From assembly GCA_963531535.1 (NCBI GenBank), contig CAUSGX010000010.1:1-33770 (forward strand): a stretch of DNA of 33,770 nt, written 5' to 3'. Shown here piece by piece: positions 18,399-29,059 of this stretch. This DNA comes from HOT-345 sp963531535. GTDB taxonomy: Bacteria; Patescibacteriota; Gracilibacteria; Absconditabacterales; Absconditicoccaceae. Under the pieces are notes generated by a model. It did no database searches and was not told where the DNA came from. It saw nothing but the letters and a program-made list of their open reading frames with translations. The stretch's first letter is position 1; each line of letters opens with the position of its first letter. Both the position numbers and the translations under genes were made by a program.

Positions 18399-18434
18399 CT
18401 GACCAAACTCATTTCTAAAAGGTCAGTTTTCTTT
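18399..18434 (+). terminator. Terminator after prfA
   Basis: CTGACC at 18399-18404 pairs with GGTCAG at 18421-18426, with a long 16-base loop, followed by a T-rich tract. The left arm lies in a copy of AAATCTGA. Confidence 0.6.
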
Positions 18435-18463
18435 TCTCTTTAGTTAAATAGAGTAATAACTAC

Positions 18464-19831
18464 ATGCATAGACCAATGATCGTGGCTCCTGGAGGATCCC
18501 ACAATAAAGCAATTACTGCTGCAAGATTCGGAGCAGAGGAGGTGTATATGGGGGTGCCCTTTACCTCACTCAGAATGAGATCAAACAAGCTCTGAGATTT
18601 CTCAAAACTCAAAAAAACCGTAGATGCAGTTCATGAACTCGGAAGTAAAGTCTTTTTGACGATGAATATTTTCCCAAGAAATGTAGATATCAAGATCTTT
18701 GAGGCGGTAGTAGAAAAGGTTTCTGATATGGGAGCTGATGCGATTATCTTCTCAGATCCAGGAACTTTCCATGTTCTCAAAAAATATATGCCAAATACCC
18801 ACCTCCATCTCAGTACTCAGACAACAACAATGAACTATTCTGCTGTTCAGTTCTGGTATGATATGGGAGTTAAGAGAGTAGTCCTTGCTCGTGAACTCCA
18901 TATTGATGAGATTAGAGAGATCAAAGAAAAAGTCCCAGGTGTTGAACTCGAAGTTTTCGTCCAAGGAGCGATGTGTATGACATATTCAGGAAGATGCTTG
19001 CTCGGAGACTATATGGGAGGAAGACCAGGAAATAAGGGGGAATGCAACCATGCTTGTAGATTCAACTACAATGTTTATCTAGAAGAGCCGAGAAGACCTG
19101 GGAAATTTTTCCAACTTGAGCAGGGAGAGGATTGAGGAAGCTTTATTATGTCCTCAAAGGATCTTTCAGTGATCAATAGACTCGCCGAGGTGCTTCCTTA
19201 TGTTGATGCACTCAAAATTGAATGAAGAAGTAAATCAGAATTTTATGTTTGATGAATGGTAAAAGCCTATAAACACGTGAGGGATGCAATCATTGATGGA
19301 ACTCCAATTGATCCAGAGATCCAGAATCTTGTAAATGTGATTCCTCATAGAGAGTATTGGGATGGTTTCCTTTTCAATAAGCTTAAGGATTATCCAGATA
19401 GAGAGGAGGAACTTACAACAGAGATTCCAGTAGAGATGAAACCTGTATCTGAGCGATGAAATAATGAACCGACAGCAACAACAGAAAATACTGATCTTCC
19501 CCAGCTCGCCCAAGATGGCACAACGACCCAAGCTACGCCTTGACCGTTATTTGCGAGAAACTATTATGGATTTGTATCAGAGGAAACTCTTGAATACAAC
19601 GGGAAGAAATACTTCAAGACCTCTCCAAAAGAGACAATCAGACCAGGAATTCAGCTCCGTTATCTGACACCAGATAGTTATGGAAAGCTTACAATTACTG
19701 GTATCTTGAATGAAAAAGGTAGAGAATTAGAAAAAGCTGACTGTAATACGCCAAATGTATACATTACGACAGATTATCCTCTAGTCTGAGGAGAGATCCT
19801 TTATGTAAACCCATCAGAAGCGGCACAATAA
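18464..19831 (+). CDS. Peptidase U32 family protein (TrhP/YegQ-like)
   Basis: A 455-aa protein, the length of YegQ/TrhP. VFVQGAMCMTYSGRCLLGDY and KGECNHACRFNY carry the four conserved cysteines (C171, C178, C194, C198), which in this family are thought to hold an iron-sulfur cluster. DLSVINRLAEVLPYVDALK and IEGRSKSEFYV match the second conserved block. U32 proteins of this branch take part in 5-hydroxyuridine formation in tRNA, working from prephenate. Eight TGA codons are read as glycine. A Thr/Gln/Pro-rich insertion of about 45 residues (roughly 315-360) is unusual. Assignment to TrhP rather than RlhA is likely but not certain. Confidence 0.88.
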
Positions 19832-19847
19832 TCTTTTAGTAAAAAAG

Positions 19848-19881
19848 AAATCTGATCTCAGTGATGAGTTCAGATTTTTTT
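19848..19881 (+). terminator. Terminator after the U32 gene
   Basis: AAATCTGA at 19848-19855 pairs with TCAGATTT at 19870-19877. CTCA/TGAG extends the stem inside, and a T tract follows. Again the arms are two inverted copies of the recurrent word. Confidence 0.88.
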
Positions 19882-20027
19882 GTCTTTTAATCAAATAGAG
19901 ATCAATATGTTTATTGCTAGTGATATTTTTCTTTATTTCTATAAAGATAAAAAGCAAGTATAAAACTGGCTTCCTCACTATTGTTTTCTTTTTTTATAGT
20001 AAAACAATAAAAAAACTAACGATTTTT

Positions 20028-20056
20028 TTGCATTTTTTTTATTTTTATAGTATAAT
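20028..20056 (+). promoter_or_regulatory. Strong promoter of the surface protein gene
   Basis: TTGCAT at 20028-20033 and TATAAT at 20051-20056 are separated by 17 bases, within very AT-rich DNA. The ATG follows at 20093. Confidence 0.75.
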
Positions 20057-20092
20057 TGAGTATACAGTTTTATATGTATATGTTGTTAGACA

Positions 20093-21112
20093 ATGAAAAA
20101 ACAGATTTCTTTAGCAGGACTTGCAGTCATCGGATTGACTACATTCACCTATGCAGCTACACCATTGCTCAATCTGAAGAATGTATTTCCAGCAGACCCT
20201 ACAAAGAGCTTTGAGTTTGGATATACGGAAAATCAAAACATTACCGTTCAAGGATTTAAGCCAGCCAAAGAAGGAGCTGAAAATGCTGAAAAAAACTTTG
20301 TAATTACATCTCCTTTTCTAAAGGATGCTTATGATGCAGATGCTGAATCTTATACTGTTCTTCTTGGAAAGAATGTTATGAGTAGCTATGTGACTGGAGA
20401 CCAGTCAGACCTCTCTGAGTATGAATTCAAGCCAACAGCAGAAGATAAATCGGTTGGAGAGATGAAGATTTCTCTTGCAACTAAGGATCTAGAAAAGAAT
20501 ACTTATTATCATGGAATCGTTGTTCCAGTAGATGATAATGTTCAAGAAGGTAGACCATCGAAGGAATTCTGTTTCAATATTGAAAAGGGAGCTTTCGCTG
20601 AAGGTGCCGCCTGTGAAACCTTTGGGGTATCTGTAGCTCAGCCTGTAGCAGTAGAGGCAGCTACTACAGAAGCTACTACTGAAGCTGATGAGGAACACTC
20701 AGCAGCTGGGGCTGATATGAAGCTTGCAGATATCTCTCATACAATAGAAGGTAATAAAATTTATCTTTCTTGGACCGCTCTTCCTCAATCATCAGATGTT
20801 TTGATCGAGCTTTTCAATAAAGAAACTAACGATTTCGTCTCACTCGGAACAGTTCCTATGAGTCAGCAAAAGTTTGAATATACAATCAATGGTAATGAAC
20901 AAGAATTCCTCTTTATGTTTACTCCTAAAAATAGTAGAGGAAGACAAATCAGATACCCAGTTAATGTTAGACATGAAACTGAGGTGACTCCAGATTTAAA
21001 GCCGGTAGAGAAGATCAAGGTTGGTCCTGTAGAAGATATGATGCTTATTCTTGGAGTAACACTCTTACTCTATGTTGGATATAGAGTATATGCTTCTAGA
21101 AAGACAGAATAA
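20093..21112 (+). CDS. Secreted, C-terminally membrane-anchored surface protein, 339 aa
   Basis: A clear signal peptide ends near TYAATP (about residue 21). The exported body is acidic and contains two likely beta-sandwich parts, separated by an Ala/Thr/Glu-rich linker (residues 182-206). A single hydrophobic helix near the end (MMLILGVTLLLYVGYRVY) and a short basic tail anchor it. The second part resembles fibronectin-III-like or Big-like modules in style (YLSWTALPQSSDVLIEL), but no family is assigned. All 21 glycines use GGN codons and none use TGA. With its strong promoter and terminator, this suggests high expression. Confidence 0.75.
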   Translation: MKKQISLAGLAVIGLTTFTYAATPLLNLKNVFPADPTKSFEFGYTENQNITVQGFKPAKEGAENAEKNFVITSPFLKDAYDADAESYTVLLGKNVMSSYVTGDQSDLSEYEFKPTAEDKSVGEMKISLATKDLEKNTYYHGIVVPVDDNVQEGRPSKEFCFNIEKGAFAEGAACETFGVSVAQPVAVEAATTEATTEADEEHSAAGADMKLADISHTIEGNKIYLSWTALPQSSDVLIELFNKETNDFVSLGTVPMSQQKFEYTINGNEQEFLFMFTPKNSRGRQIRYPVNVRHETEVTPDLKPVEKIKVGPVEDMMLILGVTLLLYVGYRVYASRKTE

Positions 21113-21133
21113 AGACTAACTTTCAATAGCTAA

Positions 21134-21158
21134 AAATCCCCAATCTTGGGGATTTTTT
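21134..21158 (+). terminator. Terminator after the surface protein gene
   Basis: AAATCCCCAA at 21134-21143 and TTGGGGATTT at 21146-21155 form a perfect 10-bp stem, followed by Ts. Confidence 0.9.
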
Positions 21159-21209
21159 CTTATTTGAAATTTTAAATATGAGAGTAATCAGAAGAAGAAA
21201 CCAGATTTT

Positions 21210-23621
21210 TTATCTTTGTAATAGAGTTGGTTCTCTTTTCTCAAGTTTTTCTAGCTTACCTCCTCGCTCCAGCATATCAAAATCACTTCCTCTCTCAAAC
21301 CTCCTCAAAAGAAGATTATCATTAGCATCTGGATAGTTTTTATTGAAACTTACATGATGAGTAGGAGCATATTGGTGGGCTTCCATAAAGACTCTAAAAC
21401 TTCTCTCTGGCTGGTGAGTAAAGTGAAGCCTTGCATAAGGCTCAAATTCTTCATTAAACTTAAAACTTATACCATACACATATCCTTTTTCAAACTCTGG
21501 TAGCCAGTACTCCAAAAAGTCAGCCTTTTCTTTCGTATTAAAATTCATCTTATCAAGCTTATTATTGAGGAAGAATTCTATATCTTCTGCTGCTACAGAC
21601 CATCAGCGTGTATTATTTTGATAGTTAGGTCGCAAAGTAGAGTAGTACAAATAAGGGAAAATCTGACCATCTACAGAGATACTGCTTTGTTCATCAGTTG
21701 TAAACTTCCAAGTCCTGCTCTGATCCTCAAAGTCAGGAATCACTTTAGTAAAGCGGCTCTTCTCTGGGAGTGTTACTGTGAGCGAGTTCTCCCTTTTTAG
21801 TTTATCATAGGTATATACTACAGGTTTGCAGCCAGCTCCACCGTTAGAAAAGGTCTGTCCCTTTGCTGGATAGAGATAGTAATAGCCCTTCATAGGGGCT
21901 TGCTTAATACTAAACAGTGGAAGAATTTTTTTATTGAACTTAAAGTCTGTACTATAGTGTCATTCTTTGATAATCGTATCTAGCTTTTTCTCTTTATCCT
22001 CATCAAAGAAGACCATACCATGAAGCATTTTCCTTGGGCTCCACCAATCTGGTTTTTCTCAACAGATATCTTCGAGTTCTATTCCTAGATGGATTTGTCC
22101 GAGTTGAGTACAGATAATTTCTCTTGTCTGTTCAAGATCTATGAGGTTGCCAGCTTTATCGAGCTTGAGATTTCATGAAAAAGGGAAGATATTTTCAGGA
22201 TTTTCTTGTTTGTTTTTTCTCCAGTTTTGATTTGTATATTGGATATAGAGCTGCGGAATATCCTTGAAATGAACTAAATAGGTAGCATAGATAACTCATG
22301 ATTCCCTGATTTCCTTTGTAATATATTCAATCATTTCATTTTCGCTTTGAAAGGGTGCAGGTATATACACAATAGCTCAGTACTCATTTGATATTTCGTA
22401 TCCAAATGCTGTATAGTGATTCAGAGGCATCAGCGTGTAGGTTTCTCCGAAGATAGTTAGAGCTTTAGAAAGCTGAAATCATGTCGCTCACTCAATATGT
22501 TGATAAACAGTATTGGTCAAACATCCATTATTAAGCGACTGCTGAATTGTCCCTATTGATGAGTGAATAATGATATCAATATCCGTCGCCATCAAGCCAT
22601 TATTTACATTAATAGCGGTCCCAGAGTCTTGGTGTTGAAGAATGGTAAAATCTGATTCTTCTTCTGGATTTTCAAACTTTTGGAGGACCCATCACTTGTA
22701 TTCATATGCAGGATATCTTGGATCTAAACAAACACTACCAATGCATTGCTCCTCTGTATAACCAAAATGTTCATACTGAAGTTTATCAAAACTTATTGTT
22801 GCAATAGGGATGAGTTTCTCATCTCAACTTTCTTCATTGATTATAGACTTTAATAGTTTGAATTTCGGATTTTTACCCATTCCTCTCATAAAAAACTGCT
22901 GTCTTTTTATCATATCATATGCTGCACCTTGTGCCTCTGTAGACCAAATATCATAGTGTTCGTTTGTTTCTTCATTCTCAAAGCGATAAGACCTCGTATC
23001 GAAATTAAAATCTTTGAGTACAAGACCATGATCTCGCACTAGAGTTCATTCTTTTTCCCCTTTAACTCGTTCTATAGTGAATTGTGGTGGTTTTTGCTTA
23101 TTTTCTAGAGAACTTGGAGTTCAGATTTTTTTAAGATTTCCAGTTCCTAAGGCAAACATTTCGATAATTATATTTTGCTGCTTCTTTTCTAGGGAAAGAT
23201 CCTTCAAGAGAGTATTAACCAATGAATTGGTATTAGGGTCAGGATGATATTGGGGATCTTCTGGGATAGTTTCTTTATCAGTACTATGATAGCTGATCCC
23301 ATCTCGGTAGCAGTACGTCCAAGAAATCTCAGAACCAGAAGTCGGTGGTTGAACTCCTCGTTTCCCATCTGGAGACAAGGGACGATTATTGTTTTTTTCA
23401 ACACATTCCTTGAAATTCAATGGTCGAGAGATGAGGTTTCTATCTAGACCTTCTCAAATTTGATTAGCATCTTTTTGTTCTCCAAAAGATTCTGACGAAT
23501 TAAAGTCCCCAGTCTCTGATCAGACTGTTTGTCTCTCTGTATCAGATGAAGGTAATTTTGAGCAGGCAGTCAAAAACACTATTGCCAAGAGACAAAAAGA
23601 AAGAAAAATCAGACGTTTCAT
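21210..23621 (-). CDS. Large lipoprotein of the CPR 'KPVxYxY' type, 803 aa
   Basis: The signal sequence ends in FLTAC, giving a lipobox with Cys20, so it should be a lipid-anchored outer protein. About two thirds along, GCKPVVYTYDK is followed by SLTVTLPEKS, then YLYYS and later FLEYWLPEFEKG. These match the order of KPVIYLYP..., YLFWE and FIEYWLP blocks in proteins I associate with CPR genomes. The N-terminal 550 residues are unassigned. Many TGA codons are read as glycine. It stands as a single gene between the surface protein and the wall-hydrolase operon. Its role is unknown, probably extracellular. Confidence 0.72.
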
Positions 23622-23700
23622 TCAGTTTTTTTTCATAATCTTCTTGAGAAAAGAAATAAAGATATCCGCTATCTTAGCTTTTCTCGATAAGAAAGCAATC

Positions 23701-23724
23701 AAAAAAGACAGTTAACTAACTGTC
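23701..23724 (-). terminator. Terminator of the wall-hydrolase operon
   Basis: GACAGTTA at 23707-23714 and TAACTGTC at 23717-23724 form a perfect stem with a 2-base loop. On the minus strand six Ts follow at once. It includes the stop codon of the NlpC/P60 gene. Confidence 0.8.
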
Positions 23725-24734
23725 TCATTTTTATTTCTCTCGCTATTTATCTTTGCGATAGTATTCTCAGATTTTTTCGCATTTTCTGCGAGCTGATAAT
23801 AGTAACTTGGCCTTCAAAACTTACGGTAGGGAGTAATCTCCCTGATCCTATATCATACTCCAGCTTTTCATGTCCTATTCCCATATTCATCCATCGCGTC
23901 TCTATTCTTCGCTGAACCAATCGTCTTAACATACCATTTCCCGTTCTCCTGATACGGTTCTCAGACCGTCATCTCAACATGGTAGATATCGCTATGCTTG
24001 TTTGCTCATGGCTTACTCTTCCAAAACATAAAATCTCCAGCCTTCACCTCCTCTTTATTGATCTTTTTATTTGAGTCAAAAAAACTTTTTGCTGTTGGAC
24101 GATAATCAAACTTGATACCTTGTTTTTTAAATGCATACATCCAGACTCATGAACAGTCAAATCCTCATCTTTCACTGCTTCCTCATCGCCTGTAGGCTTT
24201 TCCAATTTGGTCTTTTGCGGAATGAAGGACTGCGGCAATATAAGGAGCTTCAATCTGATTTTTCTGTTCTTGAATAACAGTGAGCTCTTGTACAAATTCT
24301 GGATTATTATTTTTAAAGTTTCTTAGGGCTTCCGCTGTCTCTCTTCCCCGTTTCCCATCAATCTTTTTCTCACTCACTTTCCCATTTGCATCAGGTTGAT
24401 AGGCTCCTTTCAAAAAGAGAAAAAGCTGAAGCATTGCCACGTTCTCAGAAGTTCTTTTCCGAGGAGATTGCTCAATCCCTGTAAAATCAATTTCAGATTT
24501 TAGCCTTGTAAGCATCTGTTCTGTATGGGCATAGAGAGGTTCCTGAGCGAGCTGGTTTTTTAAGATATCAACAGCGGCGCCCTGCTGATTTTTATGCTCA
24601 GGAGAAAAATCCTTCTCCAGCTTGGTCTCCATAGTTTTTAGAGAGTAAGCTAGTGATTGAAGTTCAGCTTTTTCTCTCTGTTCTAGCGAGGTATTTCTGT
24701 CTTCTATAATATCTTCTGGCTTTGTAAATACCAT
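23712..24734 (-). CDS. NlpC/P60 peptidoglycan endopeptidase with binding-like module
   Basis: A 340-aa protein. Residues 95-150 (ENVAMLQLFLFLKGAY, then IDGKRGRETAEALRNFKN) resemble a peptidoglycan-binding-1 module. Residues 180-330 form an NlpC/P60 domain. GKAYRRGGSSERGGFDCSGW has catalytic Cys194. EEVKAGDFMFW is the usual pre-His strand, and HVEM carries the catalytic His. The enzyme class cuts stem peptides in the wall. There is no signal peptide, so export is unclear. The catalytic half is readable only with TGA as glycine; with standard stops the gene would seem to end at residue 183. It is the last of three co-directional genes. Confidence 0.88.
24399..24458 (+). repeat. 60-bp direct repeat, copy 1
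   Basis: Differs at one base from 25499-25558, 1,100 bases away. It encodes the shared TSENVAMLQLFLFLKGAY-type segment in both wall-protein genes. High DNA identity suggests recent duplication or gene conversion. Confidence 0.9.
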
Positions 24735-24766
24735 CTTCTAGGTAAATAAAAAGTAAAAATCTGATT

Positions 24767-25867
24767 TTATGCTGCTTTTGATTCAGAGATGTCTTGAGAT
24801 TGAGTAGTCGGCTTTTTATAGTTTAAGACATCAAGCTGTTTCGGTTTTGGAGCATTAGGAGCTGAGTTAGCAATGATTTTATTGATATAAGTTCAGATTG
24901 TCGCATTCTTACCGATCTTGAAATCGTAATCTTTCCTCTTGTAGGCTTTGATACCCGCATATCCTCCTAGATTAAATGCTGCTGCTTCTCAAATATCATT
25001 GTTGCAAAAATGTAGGAGTGATTTCTCATATTTTATTGCTACATCTGTCGCAAAATTATAGTCGGTCAAAATTCTCTTGACGAAGCGTTGAAATGACGCA
25101 AAGTCCTTTTTGTATTCAGCCCCAGTCTCGTCTGTTCGTTTTGGAAGCTCTTTCCCTAGTCTCTCCTGTTTAAAAAAACCATGCAAGAGCCCAGAGTCCT
25201 TCTCACCTCTGACTACCCATCCATAGATACCGAAAGTCCCTCTGATATCTTCTGGCTTAACATTGGTATAATCAAGAGGACCTCATTTTTGATGCCTTCT
25301 CATACTGAACTCTCCCCCAAGTTCTGCCTGAGCAAATCCTGTTGAATATGGGTTCTTCTTTTTTACTTCATTAATAAACCTTTGTTCTCAAGGAGATCTC
25401 TTGAGGATCTCAGCTTTATAACAGGCATCCTCGGTTTTTTTACCTCGTTTCCCATCGATATTTCTAGAACTTTCTACATCCGCTTTCGTTCACTCAGCAT
25501 AGGCTCCTTTCAAAAAGAGAAAAAGCTGAAGCATTGCCACGTTCTCAGGAGTTCTTTTTGCCGGATTTTTTGCGATCTCCTCTAAATTAAATTGACTTTT
25601 GATGCTTTCAATTGTTCTTTGCTTATAAGATTCCCAGTTGGATTGGCTTACTTGGGATTTTAGCTGAGGTAAAGGTCAGATCTTTTTCTCTGAGTCAGGC
25701 ATTCAGTTCTTTTTTTCTTGTGAATTGAGATTTTTGTTAAGATAGATCTTAACCTTGTCTCATATCTGATTAAGCTGTTTAGCAAAACTTTGGAGCTGTG
25801 ACTTCTCCTTTTTATTGAGTGTATTATCTTTATCCTGAAGGATATTTTCTGGAGTTAAAAATGGCAT
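24767..25867 (-). CDS. Wall-associated protein sharing the NlpC/P60 N-terminal module, 366 aa
   Basis: The first 160 residues follow the same plan as the neighbouring NlpC/P60 protein, including KRTPENVAMLQLFLFLKGAY and NIDGKRGKKTEDA, with a nearly identical 60-base DNA segment. The rest has no clear family. A segment near residue 295 (EAAAFNLGGYAGIKAY, then YINKIIAN) faintly recalls the AYNAGP...YVxKI end of lytic transglycosylases, but a catalytic Glu motif is not obvious. Nine or so TGA codons are read as glycine. It lies 32 bases ahead of the NlpC/P60 gene and 11 bases after the 106-aa gene, so all three are probably one operon. Confidence 0.65.
25499..25558 (+). repeat. 60-bp direct repeat, copy 2
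   Basis: Matches 24399-24458 with one mismatch (G here, A there). It lies inside the 366-aa gene. Confidence 0.9.
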
Positions 25868-25878
25868 TTTCTCAATCT

Positions 25879-26199
25879 TTATTTTACTAAAAGTTGTTCT
25901 TCCAAAAGCTTGTCTGCATCAGCTTTTTCCTGTTTTTCAATAGCTTGAATTTGCTCTAAATACTGCTTAAATCTTGATATCTTTGAATTACTTTCTTCAA
26001 CTGCAAGCTGATAGTAGTCTTTAATCATTCAAAAAAGCATTGATTTTAGTTGAGATCTCTCGCTTCCCGCACAGGAGCTTCGCGTCTGAGCAAGTGCTAA
26101 AAAATGAGGATTACTTTCTGAAATATAGTCTAGAAGTAGAGTCATCTCTTCATCTGTTAGCGGTATCTCCTTTGGGATACTTGCTGTTTGTGGTATCAT
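25879..26199 (-). CDS. Small helical protein, 106 aa
   Basis: Starts MIPQTASIPKEIPLTDEEMT and ends in a strongly helical, charged tail (KQEKADADKLLEEQLLVK) that looks like coiled coil. One TGA is read as glycine. There is no signal peptide. It heads the three-gene operon with the two wall proteins. It could be a regulator, chaperone or structural partner; its function is unknown. Confidence 0.6.
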
Positions 26200-26314
26200 G
26201 ATCAAGAGTATAAAGATAAAGTCCTAGTTTAAGTATACTGATAATTTCAAAAAGAGCAAAAAAATCTGATTTTTTTCTTGTTAGAAGATTATTTTTTAAT
26301 AGTTATTTTCAAAT

Positions 26315-26340
26315 AAAAAAAGTCCCCAATATTGAGGACT
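26315..26340 (-). terminator. Terminator of the padR-pspC operon
   Basis: AGTCCCCAAT/ATTGAGGACT at 26321-26340 is an inverted repeat with one mismatch. On the minus strand it is followed by seven Ts. Confidence 0.8.
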
Positions 26341-26366
26341 CCTTCTCTTAGTATAATTTAATCATC

Positions 26367-28478
26367 TTAGTCATCATAACCTTCGAGATCTACATCAGTA
26401 ACGATCCCTCTTTTGAGTTCTATTTTTACCCTTCCAGGTACGAAATCAGTTGCAGGCGGCATATCGATATCATCTTGTTCAGTAACACGGATGGTTTCCC
26501 CTCTTTGTCTCGCAAGAGATTGAGCTTCAGCAAGAGTTTTTCCGAGATATGCACTTTCAGCAGCATATTCTCTAGCTTTAGGAGAATGGTTTTGAGTATT
26601 CTGAACTTGAGGTGCAGTATTTTGTGGAGCTGTTGTTGTATTAGATTTTTGGCGAGGAGTTTGCGCAGCTGTGTTAACAGTAGATGCAGTAGCTCTTGCT
26701 TGTTGAGCAGCTGCTTGATTAAGCTGCTTTTCACCCTCGATATCAACGTCAATAATTACTCCATTTCTAAGTTCAGCCTTAATTCTTCCAGGTACGAAAT
26801 CAGTCGCAGGTGGCATATCGATGCCATCTTGTTCAGTCACACGAATAGCTTCTCCTCTTTGCTTAGCAAGAGCTTGAGCCTCAGCAAGGGTTTTCCCGAG
26901 ATAAGCTCTTTCAGCTTCTCTTTCTTTTATCTCATCATAGTCATAGAATCCTTCATCATAGTTTGCATCAAAAGTCTGAATTGCTTGAGCTGTAGATTGC
27001 TGGTCAGAGATTCATGAAGGTAGACCCTGAACATTTTGAGCTTGGTCCTCAGTCGTAATTTGATCTTCTGAAGAAGGATATTGCGTTTCAACTACTCTAG
27101 AAATTGCATCTTTGCATACTCGTCTATTAGTGTTTGTTTCAAAAAAGAGAACATCCTTATTTAGACATTCATACCATGCAGAATCCTTCATATCAATGGA
27201 ATATCTTGAGGAAATGTTATCAGATAGTCCAAGTGTCGAATTTTTATAGTTGATTGTCATATCTTTTGGAACTGAGATTACAACACGTCTCTGAGCACCA
27301 ACAAATGGAACAAGAGATGAGAACATCTGTGCAGGAAAATGAATAGATAATTCTGAATGCTCTTTATCGAATTTAGACTGAACTGGAGAGAGTTTTGAAA
27401 CTATTATTTCAGGATTTTCATTGATAGGGAGGAACTCAGTCTCTACCCATGCACTAATGGTATTATTTTCTGATACGATGAATTGAATATGTTCAGCTCG
27501 TCAAAACCTTCCTTCTATCCCAAAAAACCAACCTCCATAGGTCCCGAGTGGAGAAAGATATCTCTTTACATCAGAATCAACAGTGATCTTCAGATTTTTT
27601 CAATCTATTTTTTCATTGGATAGAAGCTGGGTTTTATGTTCTATATGGTTGGTTCCCAAGATCTGAAATCATTGATTTGCCCCAAGAATTCCTCCAATCA
27701 CTCAGCTAAGTAAAAGGGTAACAAGAGCTGTTAAAATAATTCATTTCCTAAACCACTGCTGTTTAAAGAGTGCTCCTAGCGAAGCAATAAGTAAAATACT
27801 CAATGCTGCCATACCGACTCAAGCAACTGGATAGAATCGAGGGAGAACCCATTGTACTACCTGACCACTAATTGTTGGGAAGCTCGAAAATAGAGTTATA
27901 GCCATTACTCCTCAAAGAAAAAGCCCTCCGAGAGTAAACAAAATCATCAACCAAAGTCCAATTCTAACTAGCTCAAAAAACAGATTTCAGTTTTTTCATG
28001 TTGTCTGTCCTTTATCTTTGAATGGTACAAAAAGTGCTAAAACTGGATATATCCAGATCGAGATCCCCCAAAATAAGATAGCAACGAGGAAGAAAAGTCT
28101 GACCCACATTACAGGGATGTTTAATGATTTTGAAATCCAATAACAAACTCACCAAATCTGAGGTCTATTTACACCAAACCATCTCTGAAAAAGATTGGAA
28201 GGCTCAGACTTTTCTCCCATTTCACCCATATCTCTTCAGTCAAAGATAGCCTCAGGTTCTCAAATGTTCTCCGCAAGATTCATTACAAATGCTTCTTTGA
28301 TTGGTGTTGGACTAGTGTAGAGCTTCTCAATAATGTTATATTTGATATCTTCAAGAATATCTTTGCTAATCTCTTGTTCCTTTGCATAGGTATCAATACG
28401 GTTCACATAGCTTTCTAGAAAAGAATAAGCACGATCTTCCATTTGGAAAACATGTCAAAGTAATTTATAGGTTTTCAT
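26367..28478 (-). CDS. PspC-domain membrane protein with two I78-inhibitor-like C-terminal repeats
   Basis: A 703-aa protein. RPQIWGVCYWISKSLNIPVM (about residues 104-123) begins a PspC domain with its transmembrane helix. More helices follow near residues 160-240. Next comes a soluble region, possibly similar to the outer part of other PspC proteins. The last 190 residues hold two copies of a module: YLGKTLAEAQ, then an arginine-valine strand (IRVTEQD), then PPATDFVPGRI and a DVDxEG end. This order and the PxTxDFxPGRI core resemble the I78 protease-inhibitor family. An Ala/Gln/Thr-rich linker separates the copies. The gene follows padR by 31 bases. It probably senses or protects the envelope; the inhibitor role is inference. 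Confidence 0.75.
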
Positions 28479-28509
28479 CAGTCTTTTTTCAAGAAATAAA
28501 AGTAAATAC

Positions 28510-28830
28510 TTAATGATCTACACTTTCTACTGTGTCTGCAAGTCCTTTCCGAGTATTCCTCATAATTTCAAGTGCTCATTCTCCTTTCTGACTTAGACGA
28601 TAATATTTTCTAGGTGGTCATTGAGGAGACTCTACTCGAGAATAACTCAGAAGTTCTTCAGTCTTGAGTCTGGAGAGCAGGGGATACAGGGTGCCTTCAA
28701 CAAGGAGGAGATTATGCTGCTTGAGCGTCGTAATGATATCAGACGCATAGACCTCTCACTTTGCAATAATAGCGAGAATAATATACTCTAGTACCCCCTT
28801 TTTCATCTGTGTGGTAATTTTATCTTCCAT
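28510..28830 (-). CDS. PadR-family transcriptional regulator, 106 aa
   Basis: The winged-helix domain is complete: MKKGVLEYIILAIIAKGEVY, ASDIITTL, LLLVEGTLYPLLSRLKTEEL and the wing QGPPRKYYRLSQKGEGAL. Three TGA codons are read as glycine, one of them in the conserved GxPRKYY motif. PadR regulators often repress an adjacent membrane-protein gene, and here pspC follows in the same operon. It probably represses its own operon through the inverted repeat upstream. Confidence 0.93.
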
Positions 28831-28843
28831 TACATAACAAAGA

Positions 28844-28878
28844 AGTATATAAAAAATGGTACTATGTATCGCATAGTA
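28844..28878 (-). promoter_or_regulatory. Promoter and likely PadR operator
   Basis: TACTATG-TATCG-CATAGTA at 28860-28878 is a perfect 7-bp inverted repeat. A minus-strand TATACT box lies at 28844-28849, so the repeat covers the -35 region. The site is a good candidate for autoregulation by the PadR protein. Confidence 0.55.
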
Positions 28879-29026
28879 GTGTATAAAAAAAACAAGCAAA
28901 AGCAAGAGATTTTTTTGCATCAAAAATCAGACTTAAAAACTACTATTTCTTTCAGAGGAGAAAAATAATGCTATAAAATGATAATAAAAAAAAGAGAAAA
29001 ATCAGACTTTTTTCTTTACTTGGATT

Positions 29027-29051
29027 AAAAAAACTCCTCAAAAGAGGAGTT
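29027..29051 (-). terminator. Terminator of the rnhA-aminopeptidase unit
   Basis: AACTCCTC at 29032-29039 and GAGGAGTT at 29044-29051 form a perfect stem with loop AAAA. On the minus strand a T run follows. Confidence 0.87.
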
Positions 29052-29059
29052 AAATGCTA

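Noticed and set aside
19914..20096. 60-aa hydrophobic ORF upstream of the surface protein
   Set aside because: Its sequence is Phe/Ile/Lys/Tyr-rich as expected from AT-rich DNA, and it covers the promoter of the next gene.
24399..25558. CRISPR or other array
   Set aside because: Only two copies of the repeat exist, 1,100 bases apart and inside genes. No regularly spaced repeats were found in the window.
26475..27017. 180-aa plus-strand ORF opposite the PspC gene
   Set aside because: Ser/Leu-rich antisense of a well-supported gene with repeats, so a shadow.
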